This document shows, one piece after another, positions 6,534 to 8,906 of a DNA stretch of 8,906 bases. Every line of letters starts with the position of its first letter. Positions within the stretch are counted from its first letter, which is position 1. Source of the DNA: JBBSDV01 sp038240335. GTDB taxonomy: Bacteria > Chloroflexota > Dehalococcoidia > DSTF01 > JACRBR01. A program made the position numbers and the translations under genes. Under the pieces are notes generated by a model, which ran no database searches, was not told the DNA's origin, and saw only the letters and a list, made by a program, of their open reading frames with translations. Where the stretch lies: contig JBBSDV010000143.1 in NCBI GenBank assembly GCA_038240335.1, forward strand, positions 1 to 8,906, read 5' to 3'.

Positions 6534-6582
6534 GCCCGCGAGAGCCGTATACCGATACGCAATCTTGCGAGTGGGCTTTTTT
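6534..6582 (+). terminator. Terminator-like branched structure with T6 tract
   Basis: An outer stem GCCCGC (6534-6539) / GTGGGC (6571-6576, one G-U pair) is followed immediately by TTTTTT (6577-6582). It encloses two small hairpins, CGTAT-ACCG-ATACG (6546-6559) and a hairpin around GCAATCTTGC (6559-6568), which share one or two bases. On the plus strand this could terminate or attenuate transcripts arriving from upstream of the response regulator. Confidence 0.4.
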
Positions 6583-6602
6583 ACGCTCGTATTGCGGTGG
6601 CG

Positions 6603-6632
6603 CTGATACGCTGGCCGTACTGCTGTTATAAC
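6603..6632 (+). promoter_or_regulatory. Candidate promoter of the response regulator gene
   Basis: CTGATA (6603-6608, four of six bases) and TATAAC (6627-6632, five of six) are 18 bp apart. The start point would be near 6639, giving a leader of about 57 bases before the ATG at 6696. Confidence 0.4.
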
Positions 6633-6695
6633 CTGGCCACACGACGGCAGCACGTTGTCATATCGGTGTTACGGAACGACGTCGTAGGAGGCGCA

Positions 6696-7439
6696 ATGAC
6701 TCAATCTCAGCCGCTCGTGCTCATCGCCGATGACGAGCCCGGCATCCTACGGCTTATCCAGGCAGAACTCTCGTCACAGGGCTTCGATGTGGTCAGCTGT
6801 ACCAGCGGCGAGCAGGCACTCGAAACCGCCGAGGAGCGTCGCCCGGACATCGCCATACTCGACATCATCATGACGGGCATGACTGGCCTTGAAACGATGA
6901 CGAAGCTGCGAGCGCGGCAGCCGCTTCCGGTCATTCTGCTCACGGCGAAAGACTCCGAAGCTGACAAGGTCCGGGGGCTCGAGATGGGCGCCGACGACTA
7001 TCTCGGCAAGCCGTTCAGCCCCGAAGAGCTGACGGCACGCGTCCGCGCCGTCCTCCGCCGCAGCGCCAGCATGAAGACGCGCGAGAACATCCTCCGGCAC
7101 GGGAATATCGAGATCGACCTGATGCGCCGCCTCGTCAAGCGCAGCGGCCAAATCGTCCAGCTGTCGCGCACGGAGTGGATGCTGCTCCAGCACCTGGCGA
7201 TGAACCCCGGCAAGATCATGCTCAACGTCGAGCTGCTGCATAAAGTCTGGGGCCCCGAGTACTGCGACGACCTCCAGTACCTGCGGGTCTGGGTGTCGCG
7301 CATCCGCCGCAAGCTCGAGGACGACCCCTCGAACCCGAAGCTTCTCAAGACGTTCCAGGGCGTCGGCTACATGCTCGCGCCACCCGACGGCGTCACCGCT
7401 GTTGTTCACCCCGAGGACGCCGTCGAGGAGATCGCGTAG
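6696..7439 (+). CDS. OmpR/PhoB-family response regulator, KdpE-like, orphan
   Basis: A 247-residue two-component response regulator. The receiver domain (about 6-122) has the acidic pair Asp12-Asp13, phospho-acceptor Asp56 (AILDIIM), Thr84 (LLTAK) and Lys105 (KPF), all intact, so it should be phosphorylated by a histidine kinase. A winged-helix DNA-binding domain (about 132-228) has LSRTEWMLLQHLAMNPGKIM, then VWGPEY (184-189), DLQYLRVWVSRIRRKLEDDP and GVGYML. The VWGPEY...YLRV pattern is typical of KdpE and close relatives, but no kdp potassium-pump gene or sensor kinase is beside it. A 19-residue acidic tail follows the wing. The ATG at 6696 is favoured by AGGAGG (6686-6691); a longer frame from 6597 would run through the promoter. 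Type certain, target genes unknown. Confidence 0.93.
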   Translation: MTQSQPLVLIADDEPGILRLIQAELSSQGFDVVSCTSGEQALETAEERRPDIAILDIIMTGMTGLETMTKLRARQPLPVILLTAKDSEADKVRGLEMGADDYLGKPFSPEELTARVRAVLRRSASMKTRENILRHGNIEIDLMRRLVKRSGQIVQLSRTEWMLLQHLAMNPGKIMLNVELLHKVWGPEYCDDLQYLRVWVSRIRRKLEDDPSNPKLLKTFQGVGYMLAPPDGVTAVVHPEDAVEEIA

Positions 7440-7486
7440 CCAACCGGGTTCGCACGAACGCGTACAAACATCCGCTATGCGGCAGC

Positions 7487-7529
7487 GAGCAGAAGAGAGG
7501 GACGCGAGTTGCGTCCCTCTCTTCTGCTC
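7487..7529. terminator. Perfect 19-bp hairpin between convergent genes, likely bidirectional terminator
   Basis: Left arm 7487-7505 and right arm 7511-7529 are exact reverse complements over 19 bp with a 5-base loop GAGTT. It starts 47 bp after the response regulator stop and ends 19 bp before the stop of the minus-strand 79-codon gene. No run of T follows on either strand, so it may work by stem strength, with a factor, or as an mRNA 3'-end protector. Confidence 0.7.
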
Positions 7530-7548
7530 CCGATGTCAGCAGCGGCTG

Positions 7549-7788
7549 TCAGGACGACTCGCGTTCCATCGGAGCGCCCTTTTCGGAGTCGCGCGCGTCA
7601 TCCAGCCCAGGATCCGTTTCGTTCAAGGAGCCGAGCGAGCCACCCGGCGTCCCGTGTGCCCGATCCGCGGGTATGGCTGTCTTGCGCTTTTCGTTCGGGC
7701 CGACGCCCTCGCGCGGCGCCGCCTGTTCGCCACCGCCGTCGCTGTTTGGTTCCATGATCGGTGTCTTGTCCGCGTCGATCGTGCTCAT
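7549..7788 (-). CDS. Hypothetical disordered protein, 79 aa
   Basis: I do not recognise this protein. It is short, polar and predicted by eye to be disordered: rich in Gly, Pro, Asp, Glu, Ser and Lys, without hydrophobic segments, cysteines or a signal peptide. It is accepted as a gene because its ATG overlaps the TGA of the SRPBCC gene by 4 bases (ATGA), its third codon positions are GC-rich like its neighbours, and a strong hairpin follows its stop by 19 bp. Its composition resembles the tail of the upstream protein, so the two may act together or derive from one longer unstructured region. A role in stress or desiccation would be a guess. Confidence 0.6.
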   Translation of the reverse strand: MSTIDADKTPIMEPNSDGGGEQAAPREGVGPNEKRKTAIPADRAHGTPGGSLGSLNETDPGLDDARDSEKGAPMERESS

Positions 7789-8483
7789 GCCTGCTCCTCA
7801 TCGTTGTCACCGTCATTGCCCAGGCTCGGCGTCACCTCCGCTGCCGATGCCATTCCCGGCCCTGTAGGCCGCTCGGCATGTAGCAACGAGTCGGTTCGTC
7901 CCCCGGTCTGGCTCCGATTGATCTCGCCGCGCTCAGCCGTGCCCGGATAGCCGGCTTGTATCTCGTCGCGCTTGTCGGCGCCGATGTACGTCTGCGGTTG
8001 GCCGAGAGGGGCGCCGTTGTCGGTAGCGAGCTTGCCGGCGCCCGGGAACTGAAACTGCTGCCCGCCCTCGAGTCCGTCCTTGAACCGTTGTAGATCCTCC
8101 TCGACCTGGTGGTCGGGGTTCGCGAAGAGCTTCGCCACAACCTCGCCCAGCATGCCGCCCGGCGCCTCATACCCGAGTTGTAGGTGGACGACGGTCGCCG
8201 CGCCCGATGCATCGAAGCTCACACGTCCGGCAGTCGTCACGCTGCTTCCCTCGACCGAGCGCCAGGCAATTGCGTGCGCCGGCTCGTCGACCGTCAATTC
8301 GGCGTCCCACTCCGCGTCCTTCCCGAGCGGGCCCTTCGCCTTCCAGTGCGATCGGCCGTCGCCGATGTCACGCACCTCTTCGATGTTGTCCATGAAACCG
8401 GGGAAGTTTTCGAAGTTGCGCCACACCTGGTAGACCGTGTCCGCTGGCGCCTGCACGACAATCTGTTTCTCGATCTGATTCAT
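7785..8483 (-). CDS. SRPBCC-family (START-like/polyketide cyclase-like) protein with long polar tail
   Basis: A 232-residue protein. Residues 1-138 are a helix-grip SRPBCC domain: IEKQIVVQAPADTVYQVWRNFENFPGFMDNIEEVRDIGDGRSHWKAKGPLG, a WDAEL strand (59-63), IAWRSVEGS (72-80), and a C-terminal helix that closes the cavity (VEEDLQRFKDGLE, 127-139). This fold binds hydrophobic ligands; the subgroup with FENFP and HWKAKGP is common in bacteria but functionally unknown. Residues 140-232 form a Gly/Asn/Gln/Asp-rich tail without clear structure, ending in a strongly acidic stretch (NDGDNDEEQA), absent from minimal family members of about 150 residues. No membrane helix is seen. AGGAGGA (8494-8488) sits 4 bases before the ATG. 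The stop overlaps the start of the downstream 79-codon gene. Fold is sure, ligand unknown. Confidence 0.88.
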   Translation of the reverse strand: MNQIEKQIVVQAPADTVYQVWRNFENFPGFMDNIEEVRDIGDGRSHWKAKGPLGKDAEWDAELTVDEPAHAIAWRSVEGSSVTTAGRVSFDASGAATVVHLQLGYEAPGGMLGEVVAKLFANPDHQVEEDLQRFKDGLEGGQQFQFPGAGKLATDNGAPLGQPQTYIGADKRDEIQAGYPGTAERGEINRSQTGGRTDSLLHAERPTGPGMASAAEVTPSLGNDGDNDEEQA

Positions 8484-8610
8484 TCGTTCCTCCTGATCAC
8501 TTACGCACCCGAATGATCGCCCGAATCGCAGAGGCTATTCCGTTGCGCAAACCGGAAGGAAGGTGACAACCGCATGCAGGTTCTTTTCTCGTCGTTTGGT
8601 CGCTGGTCAC

Positions 8611-8631
8611 TCGAGGATCGAGGATCGAGGA
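8611..8631. repeat. Tandem heptad repeat (TCGAGGA)x3
   Basis: Three exact, back-to-back copies of TCGAGGA, followed by a degenerate TGGAGGC. It lies 128 bp upstream of the SRPBCC start in the spacer after clpP. Confidence 0.9.
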
Positions 8632-8712
8632 TGGAGGCGGCGAGCGACGGGACACGGCACAGCCGTATTCACGCCCGGTGACGCGATCTATCGCACGCTA
8701 CCGTCAAAGTCA

Positions 8713-8747
8713 CCGTGAACCGTGAACTACAAACCGCGAACTACAAA
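8713..8747. repeat. Five-unit heptad array, consensus TTYRYRG on the minus strand
   Basis: Thirty-five bases form five consecutive 7-mers. Read on the plus strand they are CCGTGAA, CCGTGAA, CTACAAA, CCGCGAA, CTACAAA; on the minus strand all fit TTYRYRG. The array starts directly after the clpP stop codon (8748-8750), so in the clpP transcript it would be the first 35 bases of the 3' untranslated region. Confidence 0.85.
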
Positions 8748-8906
8748 CTACCGTCGCAAGCTAGCCGCCGGCCGCTCCGCCGCCTCGCGTGACGTCAGGA
8801 TCTCGTCGACGATGCCGTACTCCTTCGCCTGCTCCGGCGCCATGTAGAAGTCGCGATCGAAGTCGGTGCGGATCTTGTCCTCGGTCTGCCCCGTGTGCCG
8901 CGACAG
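8748..8906 (-). CDS. clpP: ATP-dependent Clp protease proteolytic subunit, C-terminal fragment
   Basis: Fifty-two codons and a TAG stop are visible; the rest lies beyond the window edge. The fragment reads LSRHTGQTEDKIRTDFDRDFYM, then APEQAKEYGIVDEIL, the conserved end of ClpP (compare HTGQ..., RD..RD, A.EYG.VD.I). The aspartate in IRTD (fragment residue 15) aligns with the catalytic Asp of the Ser-His-Asp triad; the Ser and His are upstream and not seen. ClpP forms tetradecameric rings that degrade proteins delivered by ClpX, ClpA or ClpC in the cytoplasm. A 17-residue tail (TSREAAERPAASLRR end) extends past the conserved core. The stop codon abuts the heptad repeat array. Identification is firm despite the short length. 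Confidence 0.92.
   Translation of the reverse strand: MSRHTGQTEDKIRTDFDRDFYMAPEQAKEYGIVDEILTSREAAERPAASLRR

Larger units (their letters stand above)
6282..6695. other. Divergent intergenic region, 414 bp, structured
   Basis: No convincing gene lies here. From left to right it holds the leader and candidate promoter of the ligase operon with two dyads (6377-6389, 6400-6412), a 7-bp hairpin (6500-6516) that overlaps an alternative 5-bp hairpin (6507-6521), a terminator-like element with six T (6534-6582) and a candidate promoter for the response regulator (6603-6632). By eye the stretch from about 6390 to 6640 is more AT-rich than the flanking genes. A 38-codon open frame at 6417-6530 lacks a ribosome site and the GC-rich third positions of real genes here. 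Confidence 0.7.
8484..8747. other. 264-bp spacer between clpP and the SRPBCC gene, no gene
   Basis: No coding frame is convincing here. The stretch holds the SRPBCC ribosome site, two direct copies of CCCGAAT (8508-8514 and 8520-8526), a triple heptad repeat (8611-8631), a small dyad ACGGC-ACA-GCCGT (8654-8666) and a five-unit heptad array (8713-8747) touching the clpP stop codon. No terminator with a T tract is evident after clpP. Confidence 0.7.

Noticed and set aside
6439..6642. A 67-codon minus-strand frame in the divergent spacer
   Set aside because: Mixed composition, no ribosome site seen, overlaps predicted structure and promoter elements, no domain.
8713..8747. Heptad array considered as a CRISPR-like or att-site repeat
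   Set aside because: Units are contiguous 7-mers without spacers, and no integrase or cas gene is present.

Overview
The window is GC-rich, with strongly GC-biased third codon positions and tightly packed genes. The mix (prephenate dehydratase, EamA permease, DinB-like and NTF2-like proteins, nitronate monooxygenase-like enzyme, divergent SucCD-like ligase, KdpE-like regulator, SRPBCC protein, ClpP) looks like the chromosome of a free-living GC-rich bacterium. Chloroflexota (Dehalococcoidia or Thermomicrobia relatives) is my best guess, but no marker here settles the phylum. I see no transposase, phage gene, CRISPR array, tRNA or rRNA.

Layout. (1) Positions 1-3758, plus strand: the 3' part of pheA, an EamA/DMT permease, a small NTF2-like protein, a DinB-like protein and a nitronate monooxygenase-family flavoprotein, closed by an intrinsic terminator at 3798-3820. 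(2) Positions 6281-3896, minus strand: a three-gene operon of ATP-grasp CoA-ligase beta subunit, CoA-ligase alpha subunit and a FixX-like single-cluster ferredoxin, joined by 4-base stop/start overlaps. (3) Positions 6282-6695: a divergent intergenic region, more AT-rich than the genes, with a candidate ligase promoter flanked by two dyads, alternative hairpins, a terminator-like structure with six T, and a candidate promoter for the next gene. (4) Positions 6696-7439, plus strand: an OmpR/KdpE-type response regulator with no sensor kinase beside it. (5) A perfect 19-bp hairpin between convergent genes, then on the minus strand an SRPBCC protein with a long disordered tail, overlapping a 79-residue disordered protein. 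(6) A 264-bp spacer with two kinds of 7-bp tandem repeat, then the C-terminal end of clpP.

How the genes work together. The clearest functional unit is the ligase-ferredoxin operon. The two subunits should form an acyl-CoA synthetase of the succinyl-CoA synthetase superfamily. Several of their motifs depart from standard SucCD and resemble ATP-citrate lyase, so the true acid substrate is open. The coupled ferredoxin suggests a link to low-potential electron transfer, but no redox partner enzyme is in the window. This operon is the best candidate for something not well described. The plus-strand genes before it look like independent housekeeping and accessory genes, two of them possibly read from leaderless transcripts.
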